A stretch of 64,000 bases of DNA from Chamaecyparis obtusa (taxonomy: Eukaryota; Streptophyta; Pinopsida; Cupressales; Cupressaceae). Each line of letters starts with the position of its first letter. The first letter of the stretch is position 1. The stretch is taken from contig BSBK01001579.1 in assembly GCA_027943335.1 (NCBI GenBank), positions 561,001 to 625,000 on the forward strand, written 5' to 3'. The translations under genes and the position numbers were made by a program. Of the stretch, positions 9,887 to 22,480 are shown one piece after another. The notes below the pieces were generated by a model. It was given only the letters and a program-made list of their open reading frames with translations. It was not told the origin of the DNA and searched no databases.

Positions 9887-12300
9887 GAATTACTATGCGA
9901 AGCGCAGTGGTTCAAAGATAGTCTGTGTTTGATAAAGATATGAGACTGATTCAAAAGATAAACCGATCTCAAGATAGAAACTGATTGAAAGATATTGGGA
10001 TAGGAGTTGATTGATATTTAATTTGATATGAGGATAATAGGTCCTGAATGACCAAAGATAATGTTCACTATAGCAGCGATGAACCTATGATTGTGAAAAA
10101 GTGTCCAAAACGCCTGATTCTGAACCTTAGGATTGATAAGAAGTGAGTGACCTGTTCTAGACTCGATTGTCTTAACAGAACTAGCAAGTATCACATCCAA
10201 ACCCTTCAGTTGTCGAAGAACCAAGGAAAGAACACTATGATCTGATGGTTGCAAAAACTGATACAGTTTACAAGATTAGGAGAATACCAGATTGATATGG
10301 ATCTTGATGAATCTGATATGCCCCAAGTGATGATAGATTTGCCCCAAGCGATGAGGACTTTTGATGAATCAGCGACTAGACATGATTGTTGTCTTGATCA
10401 CTGATGAAAGATATTGATAGACTTTGATTTACAGACTTTGAATGATGTGCAATACCATGCCCCCTTCAGGATTAAAATTGAAATCTGACAAGAAAAGTCA
10501 GCGTTGATAGTTTAGAAGCATGTTAATTGATTTGAGAAGTGGTTATACACATCCGAGAATGCATTCTACATCGTTTGGAGGTCCTGGAGACCAAGGTTGA
10601 CTAGGTTTGACCATGAGTTGACCATGGTTGACCAAGTTGAAATTTTGATAGTTTGATGTAAGATCATCAATTAAGTTAAATTCTAGATTTCTGTGAAGAT
10701 TGAAGGTTGATTATGCAAGCAGTTAATAATATGAATGATCTCAGATTTGAATTTTGATCCCGAAAAAAGATTCTACTTGCTATTTCATTGCAGGAACCTT
10801 CGTGTGAGATTCAGCTCTTGTTAGATTTGAAGATGTGATTTGAAGAATCATTTAAGCATTGAAGTTCATTTAATCATTGTGAGATCATGCAAACATGCAA
10901 AATGCAATGAGACATGCAAGATGAAATGCAACCTAAGACCTAGGACCTAGTCATTGATCATATGTCGATTTGTTATCATCATTGAACTTTTTGGTAACTG
11001 GATAAATCAATACAATGCCCACTAGCTATGAAACCATAGACATATGAATATCAATTTGTATGTGCAAGAATCAATACAACACCCACTGGTCAACAACCAT
11101 GGATATATGAATATTGATTTTGTGTTCGGAATGTCAGAGTAGATATAAGCACCAAGGCACAAACGCCAGGATGACCTGAATATCATGTCCATTTTGATAT
11201 AGTAATTTGTATAAGCATAAAAACATAAATGTCGTGATGACCTGAATATGCCTTGCATTGCAAACACATCAAACAGTCAAGAGATCATTCTAAATCCAAT
11301 GTGAATTACCCGTAGTGACCCTTTATCGTTCACATCCTTAGGCAAGATTGTGTTCCACAGTAGGAGAAAGAACTTACTCAAAAAGACAATAGTTAGATCA
11401 AACTTCCTTGAATTTTTTGAGTATCAATGGTCGAGGTACGCATGGCCATCCAATTCGAGATAGAGGCTCTTATAGTCGGACACCATTTCAATCCAGAATT
11501 TCCAAAGTTATAAGATTTCACATACAAGCAGAAAACCAAGAAAAGATTATGCCCCCAGTCATCACCCTCTAAATCCTGTAAAGGACATCATCGAAGAGCT
11601 CGAAGGGACACAATATGCAAAAATCTCAATGCGGATTAGTAAGCATACAAGGAGATAAAAGCATGAAAAGCACAGATTGTTTTTAGTTGAGTTTTGATGC
11701 TTGATTGCATTGTTGTAGATGCAAAATCCTTTATGGAGACAAGACTGACTGACTGACTCACATGAAGCTTCAAAGGACTCTGACTGGAGAGGACACGTCT
11801 AAGATACATTGGAGACTATAAGATATGACATTGAGTGCCCCCAAGTTTGAACATTGATAGGATACAGACGCGCAAGCTGATTGGTGTACAGAATGACTTA
11901 TTAAAAACTAGAAATGTTGAAACAAACCAAGAGATATGTACAAACTAAAACAAGACTGAAAGCTGGGAAAGACCAAGATTGTGCTGATAGATGGAGCATT
12001 TTGAACAAGTGGCACCCATTTGCCGGGTTTTCACCATCTTGGTAGAGATTCTATTTTTGCTACCAAGGTGCCTGTTTCCAGGTTTTCACCAAGGCACTTT
12101 TCTTTTTTTCTTTTTTTTTCTATTTTTCATTTTTCAATTTTTTTGTACTTTTGATATTTTTTTGATTTTTTTCATGAATCATCAAGGCGCCTATTGCTAG
12201 GTTTTCACCAAGATGTTCATTTTTTTAGGACTTTTTCCAATTTTAAGGATTTTTTCAGGACATTTACCAAGCACTGAATGCCTTAGGCATAGAATTTCTT
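9887..12300 (-). other. Gypsy-2 tail between pol and 3' LTR
   Basis: About 2.4 kb without convincing coding sequence. It holds GTTGACCATG-type short repeats (about 10600-10640), a diverged tandem pair of about 65 bp (AATCAATACAATGCCCACT at about 11006 and AATCAATACAACACCCACT at about 11070), two GTCGTGATGACCTGAATAT-like segments (about 11168 and 11231) and three AGGTTTTCACCA motifs (about 12022, 12082, 12198). The same items recur in Gypsy-3 at 33250-34560. Confidence 0.7.
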
Positions 12301-15300
12301 CAGATGGAGAACGTTGATTGGTTCTCAGAGCTGTTCTCCTTCAGTCGTTGAGAGTTGATAGGCACTAGAGCCAAAAGTAGCAGTGATGACAAAGGGACCC
12401 AGCCAATTGGGTTCAAACGTCCCCTTGCGTTCGCGATGGGATTGATTTTTAGGATTTTCTCTCAACACTAGATCACCAACCTGAAATTCTCTATGTCTGA
12501 CTTTCTTGTTGTAGCCTCTAGACATTCTTTTCTGATACACTCTGAGATGATCATACGTTGCTTGCCTGCGCTCATCTAGTAATTCAAGTTCTTGTAACCT
12601 AGACACTCTGTAGTCTTCATCAGTGACAAGTCCATGCATTCTGATTCTAAGTGATGGGATTTCAACCTCAATAGGTAGTACCGCTTCATACCCATAAAAT
12701 AAAATGAAAGGTGTAGCCCCTGTAGGTGTTATGATACTAGTTCTATAGGCCTAGAGAGCTGGATTGATCATGAGATGCCAGTCTCTTCCTATTTTATTCA
12801 TTGTTCTGTGCAAGATTTTCAAGAGATTTTTGTTTGAAGCTTCAGCTTGTCCATTCCCTTGAGGATAGTAGATAAAAGACCAATGTTGTGTAATCTTGAA
12901 TTTAGCACATAAGTCATCTAGATCCTTGTTTTTGAATTGTCCCCCGTTATCTGTGATTATAGAGTGAGGGATCCCATATCTGCAAATGATGTAGTTCAGG
13001 ATGAACATAGAGATCTGTTTCCCTATTACTTGTGTTAGAGGAACTGCTTCTACCCATTTTGTAAAATAATCTGTGGCTGTGATTATATGGGTATGTCCAT
13101 TAGAAGAGTGCAAATGGATAGCACCTATGAGATCAAATGCCCATTGTTGAAAAGGCCATTGTGTAGTAAAGGGAATCAGATCTCTCCCTGGAGCATGAAT
13201 CAAGTTGCCATGTACTTGACACTGTTGACAATTTTTAGCAAATTTAATAGCTTCTTTTTCCATTTCAGGCCAATAGTACCTAGCCCTAATAAGTTTTCGA
13301 GCTAACATTAAACCGTTCGAGTGTGACCCATATATACCCTCATGGACTTCCTCTAATGCACGTTGAGACTCTCCTCATTCTAAACATCTAAGCAGTGTAC
13401 CATCTAGACCTCATTTGTACAGATCATTACCAATGATGACATATCGGGATGCGGATCAGATAAGGTTTCATTTCTTAAAACGGTTAAAGGACTCAGGGAT
13501 GATTTGGTCATGGAGATAGGAGAATAGATTTTTGTAGCGAGATGAGTCATAACCTACAACAGTGCAGATCATGCGGGTTTCAAGGGAGTCATATGCAGGA
13601 TAGGATAGGGCTTCCACCAGGAACTCGTAGCGCAGTTCATGTTCGAGCTACTGTAAAAGAGTAGATAATGTCGCCATTACATCGGCAGCCTTATTCTCCA
13701 TTCTGGGTATTTGCTCAAATGTGATAAAGATAGAGTATTTCTTTAAATCATCTACCATTCTCTTGTAAGGAATGAGCTTTTCATCTTTGGTTTGTTACAC
13801 ATCATTGACCTAGTGGATGACCAATTGTGAGTCTCCATGGATGTGCATCTCTGTAACTCTCCACTGTATTGCCATTTTCATACCATTGAGAAGTGCCTCA
13901 TATTCAGCAATATTGTTTGTGCAAGGAAACTTTAATCTGAATGCTTTGGGTATCGAGTATCCTTGAGGAGTGATGAACAATATGCCTGCTCCCGATCCAT
14001 TCTGTGTGTAGGAGCCATCAAAGAATAACCGCCATGTTCTAGAAGAGAGATGCATGATAGAAGAATCGGGAAATTCCATTTGCATGGGTGTATCATCAAA
14101 TAGTGGTGCTTCAGCTAATTGATTAGCAATGACCTGTCCTTTGATAGCTTTTCTTTCAACATATTCAATGTCAAATTCGCTCAAGAGCATGACCCATTTA
14201 GCTAGTCTACCTGTGAGGGCAGCCTTGCTTAGGAGATATTTTAGTGGATCAATTTTAGCTACCAAATGAGTGGTATGAGCTAACATGTAGTGTCTCAATT
14301 TCTGTGATGCAAAGATCACAGCTAGACATGCCTTCTCTATCATTGATTAGTTCTTCTCATAGGCCACTAAAGTTCGGCTGATATAGTAGATGGCTCTTTC
14401 TTTCTTGTTCTCATCATGCTGTGCTAGCAATGCCCCCAGTGATGTATCTGTTGCGGAGACATATAATATTAATGGCTTCCCATGAATAGGAGGCATCAAT
14501 ATAGGTGGATTTTATAGATACTTCTTGATATGTTTAAAGTTGTTCTCGCATTCTTCATTCCATGCAAAGGTCACACCTTTATGTAATGTTTTTGTAAAAG
14601 GCTGTGAGATGTCCGCTAGCTGTGATATGAATCTTTTGATAGATTGAACTCTACCTTGCAACGTCCTCATTTGACTGATATTTGTGGGAGGTTGCATCTC
14701 TATTATAGCCTTGACCTTAGCTAGATCAACTTCAATGCCTTTCTTGGAGATGATGTATCCTAGGAGCTTTCCAGAAGTGACTCCAAAAGCACACTTTTTA
14801 GGATTTAGTCGAAGACTAAATTTTTCCATTCTGTCGAGGATCATGCTCAAGTCTGTTAGATGTTTAGTTCTAATCATGGATTTTGCCAAGGTATCATCTA
14901 CGTAATCCTCCATTGTTCTATGCATCATATCATGAAAAATAGATGTCATTGCTCTTTGATATGTAGCTCCAGCATTTTTGAGTCCGAATGGCATAACATT
15001 CCAACAGAAAGTTCCCCACGCACATGTGAAAGCTATTTTCTCTTGATCTGCTAGAGCAATTTTGATTTGGTTGTATCCAGAAAAGCCATCCATTAAGGAA
15101 TACATTTCATAGCTTGCAGTCATGTCCACTATCATATCAATGTTAGGTAGTGGAAAGTCATCCTTAGGGCATGCTCTGTTCACATCTCTAAAGTCTGTGC
15201 ACACTCTGATTGAACCATCTGGTTTGGAAATAGGTACAATGTTGGAAATCCACTCAGCATAGTCTATGACACGGATGAATCCACCTTTTAGTAGTTTTTC

Positions 15301-15588
15301 TAGTTCTACTTTGACTAAGAGTGCAACATGAGGATGCATCTTTCTCAATTTTTGTTTGATTGGTTTTACTCCGGGAGCAATGGATAGATGGTGCATAATG
15401 AGATTGGGATCCAATCCTGGCATATCTGAATATTTCCATGCAAAGTTGATCTTTTTCGCTGATAAGAAGGTAGTGAAGTTCTTTTTCTCTTCATCTGATA
15501 GATATTGTGCTACATGTACCAATTGTGGTTCCTCTGTTGTACCCAAATTGATGGATTGAGTTGGCTCAATCAGAACTGGAGATCTATC
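12301..15588 (-). pseudogene. Gypsy-2 RT, two RNase H domains and integrase
   Basis: Minus strand. Begins after the TAG at 15589-15591 with INLGTTEEPQLVHVAQ. RT core: GFIRVIDYAEWISNIVPI, DGSIRVCTDFRDVNRACPK, MPFGLKNAGATYQ and the catalytic YVDD (about 14907). RNase H follows, then a second RNase H (RTWRLFFDGSYTQNGSGAG; NNIAEYEALLNGM; HIHGDSQLVIH), a hallmark of Tat elements. Integrase: finger region YYWPEMEKEA...CQQCQ, catalytic AFDLIG, ITDNGGQF, GQAEASNK (DDE intact), C-terminal part ending in STTEGEQL and KKFYA. Stops: 14512-14514, near 14345, near 13807 and 13795, several in 13310-13800, and 12748-12750 (Trp to TAG). Known role: copies RNA to DNA and inserts it. Motifs are intact but the frame is not. 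Confidence 0.92.
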
Positions 15589-17397
15589 CTATAAATGACT
15601 TGGAAGGACATCAAATATCTCATCCTTAGGCACCTCAGAGAGGTTTTCACCTTCAGATACATCTTTTCTTTTTACTTTTGTCAGTTCTGAGACTGCCACA
15701 AAGTGGTTTTCACCCTCAGAACTCTTTTTCTTTTTCTTTTTACTCTTGTTTTTCTGACTAAGATATTTGATGTCTGACTCGGTCATGCTAACGCTCAGTT
15801 CACTGATGGAAGTACTCATAGGCTCAACTGCATTGAGGTAGCAGGCAAGGGCATAGTCATTTGGGAAGGTATACATACCATGGTTTGGGTTTGTGGAAGT
15901 TTGGTCGATAAGATCAGGGCGTTGGATAGTCAAAGCGAGAAAGGCTTGGGATATGGTGTTCATGGATGTGGATATGTCATCATTGGTCCTAACCCGATGC
16001 TCAAGTTCAAAGGTGATATTACAGCTCAAAATGTTCAATTCATGAATAGGCTCAACATCATCATGGGAGTCCTCTTCAGCCATAGGTGGATCAGACACGT
16101 TAAGTTCATTGTTTTGCTCTAGACCTACATCGGGTTGAGATACATATTGGTGAATAACATCTATACATTTCTCCGTTATAAGCTCATCTTCTTCTGGAAT
16201 GGCACCCCATTCATAGTCATTTGACTCAGCTTCTGATTCAGGATCTCTAGGAAATCTTAAAAAATGTGTGAAATCAGGATGAATACCCCAAGAAGGATTA
16301 CCCTCAGTCTCTGACTTGAATTCATATTCATGGGAATCAGTGTCAGAATAACTACCCCCTTCTTCTTGATCAGTTTGATCGCCTTCGAGATTAGCTAGTT
16401 CTTGTGGTGCAACCATCTCTTGCGCTACAGTAGGTTCTTGTGTTTCTACTACATTAATTCTTTTGATAGGATCATCTGTATCATCAAGAAGATCTTTGAT
16501 CTCTTTAGGCAATTTTTCATAGGGGATAAGCTCAGAGCTATCTGAATCATCATCAGAGGGTTCTATTTCTTCTTTCTTAAGAAGGGGTTCTCCTGGTGTA
16601 ATTTGTTCTATGACATGAGAACAACCACCTTTGAGATGATAGGGTTTCTTCTTAAACCCTATGCCACCAGTATCTTTTTTGTCTCTACCAATATGTGAAA
16701 TGGGTGTCACAAGACCCTTTCCCCTGATTCCTAGAGGTCCTTGACCGGAATATCCCATCTTGGCTATCAATTTGTTTCCTGAACCATATGAATTAGAAGG
16801 GATTGTAGGTGCTATAGATTCACTAGGTTGAACAATTTTAGATTCAGAATCCTCTTTATATAGCCATGCAAGTACAGCTTCATCTTCTTCAAATTCTTGT
16901 TTGGATACTTGCTCGGCCACAAAATTTCTTTTGTATGCTTCCATAGGTTCTTTAGGTTCTGATTTAGATTGCTTCAAAGATTGTCCATATGACTTGGGTG
17001 AGATAGGGAGAGATGTCAGAGACAAGACTGGCTCTATATTGTATTCTCCCATCCCATTTTCTTTGATATTGATCTCTTTAGCAATGTCGTCCATCTTAGA
17101 TGTGGAAGCAACATTTAGCTGCTTGATGGAAGATTCTCTATTATTGGGAACAAGCTTATCGGCACTTTCCTTCAATGTATTGCAAGTTGTACTCAGATCT
17201 GCTGGGATAGTAACCTCCACTCCTTCATAGGGAAATTTCAAGCATTGATGGTACGTAGAAGGAATAGCTTGCATTTCATGTATCCATGGTCTCCCTAGAA
17301 GGATATTGTAAGCCAATGGTAGATCAAGCACCTGACATGTGGTATCTTTGATGACCGGACCCACTCGGATGGGTAAGACAATAGTGCCTTTAGAAGC
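15589..17397 (-). pseudogene. Gypsy-2 protease end, G-patch and acidic linker
   Basis: An open frame of about 600 codons on the minus strand. Starts with the second half of a retropepsin-like domain (LPIRVGPVIKD; YNILLGRPWIHEMQAI). Near codon 200 comes a G-patch-like motif (MGYSGQGPLGIRGKG). Next is a strongly acidic Asp/Glu/Ser linker of about 300 codons with a basic KKKKKK run near its end, finishing in PSHL before a TAG at 15589-15591. The same TAG stands at the same place in Gypsy-3. The G-patch is a nucleic-acid-binding motif known from some retroviral and plant retroelement proteases. The linker has no recognised domain. Confidence 0.82.
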
Positions 17398-19752
17398 TCA
17401 TTCTTGTTCATCATAGGTTTTTATGGTGATCTTCTTTCGAGGATCAATAGCCATCTCTGAGAATCCCAACTGTGTGATTAAGTTGTAAGAACAAATGTTG
17501 AGGCCTACACCCCCATCTATCAACACACGTTTGACTCGACAGTTCTGGATCAAGACTTCTATGTGCAAGGGTTGATTATGTGGGTGACTTAGGGAGTTGT
17601 CATCCTCTTCTAAAAAGGAGATATATTGCAGAGACGTTAGATGACCAACCATAGTCTGGAACCTGTCTAGATCTAGATCATCAGGAACATTAGAGCCGAG
17701 CAAAGCCTTGTCTAGGATATCTCTGTGAGCTGGAGATATTTGAAGTAACTCAAACATGGAGATTTTGGCATTGGTATGCTGGAGTTTTTGGATGATGCTA
17801 TAAGATGTAGGTCTTGTATCCTTTAGATTGCATGATTTTGAGGCAACCTTCTGTCTAGAAGCAGATGTGAGATTGAAAGGTATCTTAGGGACATTAGATG
17901 AACTTGGTGTTTGTCCTTTCAAATGAGTCTGAGCTTGTGATCTAGTAACCGCATTAGCTGAGGAATGATTTCTATCCCTTCGTACAATTATGATGACATT
18001 GCAGCTCTCAGAGATACATGGTTCAACCATATTGATGACAGCATCATTTCCAGGGTAGGCATAGTTGACTTTTGCCCCCATGTTAGGCTGGGAAGTGGAA
18101 ACTCCTTTGCCATGTTGTGGAAATGGTTCTGTAAATGCTGTGTGATCATTATTGCTGGTAGGATTATCGATCATGATGTCCCCTTGATCTATCAAGTCTT
18201 GAATGGTATGCTTCAAGTGGAAGCATCCATTAGTTATGTGGCCTTTAGTCCGATGGAAAGCACAGTATTCATTATCTTTCCACCAATATGGTTTTGGATC
18301 CAGATCAGGTTTTCGGATTGGTGGTAAAGAGATCATGTTATCAGCTATTAGGGTTCTCAGGGTAGATTCCAAAGATTCTCCCAGGGGAGTAAACTTTCAT
18401 TTATTATCCCATCTTTTGAATGGCTTCTTTGGAGATGGTTCAGTAGATTTTTGCTTTGAAGCTTCAATGGCTTTGGTGGCAAGGGTGAGATTGTAGACCG
18501 GTGCCTTTGATGGGGCGCGGATAGTGTCAACAACACCATCAGAGATGATACCTTTGTTTCTATTCCAGCTCTTGTTTTTATCTTTTGAGCTAGATCCAGA
18601 TTCAGACTTGTCCTTTTGAAGTGTGATTTCTCCTTTCTTGACAAGTACTTTCTCAATCTTGATTGCATTATCCACCATTTTATCAAAAGATACATGATCT
18701 TGCATTTGTAATGGATAGTTGAGCTCTGGAACAAGGTTATTGATAAAGATTTCAAGTTTCTCCATTTCGGGAATTGATCTAGCATATAGAGAAAACTTCT
18801 TTCGCCACCTCTTGAGAAAAGTTAGGAATGATTCCCCTGGATATTGCTTGAGGTTACAGATATTGATCATGGTAATTGGATGTTGAATATTGTAGGAATA
18901 TTGTTGGTAAAACAATTTAATCAATTCCTCAAAAGTTTTGATCGTAGAAGGTAATCTTGAAAACCACTGAATGGAGGCTCCTCCCAAGGATCTAGGAAAA
19001 AGATGCATTAGATAAGTCGGTTCATGCATGAATTCCATGGATTGCATACAGAACTCTCTGACATGATCTTGAGGATGAGAGTGTCTGTCATATTTTTCAT
19101 ACTTTGGTATCTCCACTCTTTTTGGGAATGGAGGCATATACAAGTCTTTGTCAAAAGGGAAAGGACAAAAGGCCTCCATGGAGAATTCCTTGGGTTCCTT
19201 CTCTTTCTCAATTTTATTCATTTTGACCTGCATAGTGTGCAGCTGGTTCATTATGGCCATCATCAGATTTTCTTCCTCATGCGTGATGATATCTTCGACA
19301 TTGAAGTGAGGAGGAAGTTTAGCTCCTTCCTGGGCTAATTGCAAAAAGTATGCCTCTCTATCCATTTTCAAGAAATGCCTCATCATTCTTTTGAATTCAT
19401 CGTCATTCTGACACCGATGGATTTCAGAGGGTGTAGGGTCTTGGTCGGCATTATGTTGAGAATGGTGTCCCTAGGATCCTCATCCTAGAGAACCATGGTT
19501 TGTCCCTGCTTGAGACATGGTAGGAGTTTTTGGGCTCCCTGGAATAGATTGAGGAGGAGTTTGTTGATTACCTCTGTGAGTTGATAGAGGAGGTATGTAA
19601 CTAGTTTTCAATCGAAAGTTACCGAGACCGTCGTCTTCGTAGATACTTGACTTGATGAGTTGTTCAAGAGTTGGACCCAGGGTATTGGTCAAAAGTAAGT
19701 TCTGAGATGTTTCTTCTGATTTCTTGTGTGAAGAAGCTCTAGTCTCCACCAT
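17398..19752 (-). pseudogene. Gypsy-2 gag and start of protease
   Basis: Minus strand, start ATG at 19752 (MVETRASSHKKSEE). Retrotransposon gag domain: FPRSLGGASIQWFSRLPSTI, FEELIKLFYQQYSYNIQHP, GESFLTFLKRWRKKF. Then a knuckle YCAFHRTKGHITNGC (spacing C-x2-H-x4-H-x4-C, His replacing the second Cys), and the retropepsin site VLIDGGVGLNICS (Asp-Gly-Gly in place of Asp-Ser/Thr-Gly). In-frame stops: TGA 19480-19482, TAG 19471-19473, TGA 18397-18399, TGA 17398-17400; the frame otherwise never changes. Gypsy-3 has Gln at the second of these, so that one fits a C-to-T change. Role: particle formation and polyprotein cleavage. Confidence 0.9.
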
Positions 19753-20213
19753 TAACTTTGAATGAAACAGAAGAGAAGGATGAAGACAACTGAAGAACAA
19801 TTTGAGTCAAGAAAATTAGATGATGCAACCTTGTCAAGATTGTGATAGTTTTGAAGATCTGATGAGATGTGGGTGAAGGAAACTGTGCCCTGGATGTATG
19901 GGATAGATCACCCAAAAGATAGCAGACACGAGTTCTCAACACTCAGTCTGTTTTTGAAGATTGATTGAAGATTGATAGTTATGACAAGGTTTTGACACGA
20001 GATAAAAAGGACTCAAATTGATCAAACAAAAGACTAGATCAGATTCAAAAGATCAAACTCGAAAAATGGTAGAATGCTCAATAGCTACTGCTTTGTTCCT
20101 GACACAATGATATTTTTGACAGATTCTAGAACTAGGCTGGAAACTTTGGATATCTTGCAATTTGACAATTTCTGACAACTCTCTCAAACTTTTCCAAATG
20201 ACACTCTGCAGAC

Positions 20214-20406
20214 TCGTACGACAGTGGGTAGTCTATGAAATGACAGTTGCAAAACTCGTACGACAGTTGGGTAGCAATGAAATGACAGTTGACAAAACTC
20301 GTACGATAGTTGCTAACAATTTTTTTGGCTTTTGAATTTTGCTGGTTTGAAAACTCGTACGACACTAGGTTCTCAATCATACGACATTTGACAAAAAGTC
20401 ATACGA
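20214..20406. repeat. TCGTACGA palindrome cluster A (Gypsy-2 leader)
   Basis: Perfect 8-bp palindromes at 20214-20221, 20256-20263, 20299-20306 (within ACTCGTACGATAG) and 20355-20362, plus TCATACGA at 20377 and 20399. Spacing of the perfect copies is 42, 43 and 56 bp. Flanks are shared: AAAACTCGTACGACAGTTGG. Confidence 0.85.
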
Positions 20407-22155
20407 CTTTTGACTTCTTGAAATGACTTTTGACTCCAGAAAGAACTTTACTTTAGATTTTGCAAATTTTGAGTTTTCAGATTTGAATTGTTTGCAAATT
20501 TGTACCATCTAGATTTTGAAGGTTATACCAGATTTGATCATTTTTAATAGCCAAGTAGATAAACAAGCACACAGAATAGCTAGCAAGTGATTCCAAGCAC
20601 GTCTGAAAACAATGAACAAGGGCAAAAGCAACCTTGCGCATGAACAATCAAGTGACCAAATTGTGCTAATCCTTGAGAGTACTAATTGTGTATGTTCTGA
20701 AAAGTTTTGCAATAACACACATATACCTGAAAGTGAAAAATTGGCCTCTCTAGGGTTTTTAGTAATGGTTTGACTCTGCAACTTTTATGATTCAAAGGGG
20801 TGAACTCCAATCCCGGTGCACCAGGGTTTTGACACAGTCCAAGAACTTAATCTTCAAGAGCTGCTAGGGAGATCTGACAACCCAACAATGAACCATACCC
20901 ATGGAGATTTCTTCCACAAGGACATTTATATAGCGATTGTCACTACCACGGCGAAAATGGCTATGACTGCTTGAGGTTTCATCAACGCAGTTTGCCCTGT
21001 GAAAGGATTGTCCGCTATGGTTAACCCTCTCTAAAGATGACTCACAGATTTATACCACAAGGGGACTTGGCTCCAGACTCAAGGTTTTGACACCTCTTCA
21101 CTTTTAACCCAAACAAAGCAAGAAGATTAATCCGACACGCTAAGACAAAGTTTTGTTCCACCAACGTCTGTGATATCAACTCCACGTGATCTATCAACCT
21201 CTCCGAGGAGAGAATGTATCAATCAATAAGAGAAGACACACTAACCAATTTTGATTCACCAAAGCTCGTGATATCAACCCCATGTGATCTATCAACCTCT
21301 CCGAAGAGAGAATGTGTCGATCAATAAGAGAAGATGCACTAACCAAGTTGAATGTGAAACGCACTAAGTATCCTCCCTACCTACAAGGATTCTATTGTCA
21401 AGAAGGATTTCACTGGGAATCCAATCTCTCAAGAATCATGAATAGTGTTCATAGGGCCTAATTACTATGTGAGCATAGATATATGTTCTGAAAGTAAATC
21501 TACCAAAAGCATCCAAAAAAGTAGAAAGAGGAACACTTAACACTTAAAGTGAATATGAGATGAGTCCACAAAGTGGAACACTTAACACCTCACACAAGCT
21601 AAAAATGAGTCCCCAACTTAGAAAACAAGTGAGTTCCTAAAAGCACAAAAGGGTTGCCAAGTGGAACACTTAACGCTTCTGTCCTGTTGACCCGTCCCCT
21701 TTATGGCGCTGAGATTGCAACCACGGGGTGAAAATGAGGGGCCGGTGGATTAGCGAGTCCAATAACCCAAGATAGCAATCAAGATCAATCACAAGTATTC
21801 TAAGACTACTTAATGAATCCTTAAGGGATCACAACCTAGTATCAAATTATGCAAGTGTGTAAAATGAAAGCATGAGAAGACACACACAAGCTAGACACAT
21901 GAGAGATTTATTTTAAGCCCAAATCAAAATGTTATTAGATGAAGGAGAATACCTGGTGATCCTCGCAATGCGCTTAGTAGATTTTACCTGATTTTTAGCA
22001 ATTCTTGTGCTTTCCCCAATCAAAACCAGCAGAGAGCAATCAAAAATAGAGAATTTCAATTGTCAAAATTAGCAGTTAGCCGAAATATAAAAATCAAATC
22101 TGATACTCTGCTGTGAAAAAAAAATGAAACGATAGTCAAAAACTGGTACGGAAAC

Positions 22156-22361
22156 TCGTACGACAGTGGATATGCTCTCAGACGACAATCCAAAAACTCG
22201 TACGACACTGGGTATGCTACCATACGACAGTTGAGCTCCCAAACGACAGTGAGTTTATGATGAAACAAGCCTTGATCTGATAGACTATCGTACGACAGTG
22301 GGTCCAGTATCATACGATAGTGGGTATGCTCTCATACGACATTTGTCAGAAACTCGTACGA
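22156..22361. repeat. TCGTACGA palindrome cluster B (Gypsy-2 leader)
   Basis: Perfect copies at 22156-22163, 22198-22205, 22288-22295 and 22354-22361, with variants between (CAGACGAC, CATACGAC, TCATACGA at 22332). Flanking text GACAGTGGGTATGCT repeats with the motif. Close to the primer-binding site, about 100 bp away. Confidence 0.85.
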
Positions 22362-22458
22362 CAGATGTACGGACAAAAATTAAAAATCATAGTTTTGCAC
22401 AGATCCCGAGGAGAAAAAAATAGAAATTGATAGAATTGAATTGGAAACCCATTTCAGG

Positions 22459-22476
22459 GCCCCACGATGGGCGCCA
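22459..22476 (-). other. Gypsy-2 primer-binding site
   Basis: The minus strand reads TGGCGCCCATCGTGGGGC four bases after the 5' LTR end. The TGGCGCC start is common among plant gypsy elements; the exact tRNA partner is not certain to me (tRNA-Asp is one possibility). Confidence 0.8.
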
Positions 22477-22480
22477 AAAA

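Larger units (their letters stand above)
19753..22458 (-). other. Gypsy-2 5' leader (2.7 kb)
   Basis: Untranslated leader between primer-binding site and gag. Two clusters of the palindrome TCGTACGA and close variants (TCATACGA, CATACGAC) lie at 20214-20406 and 22156-22361. Between them, a 98-bp unit is repeated in tandem (21170-21267 and 21268 to about 21360; GTGATATCAAC...CTCTCCGA), and AGTGGAACACTTAACAC-like segments recur near 21530, 21570 and 21660. The stretch of about 20490-22130 has no counterpart in Gypsy-3, so it is either lost there or gained here. No convincing coding frame. Confidence 0.7.

Noticed and set aside
10018..11267. Minus-strand open frames in the Gypsy-2 tail
   Set aside because: Not kept in the co-linear Gypsy-3 tail, no domain, and they span non-coding repeats.
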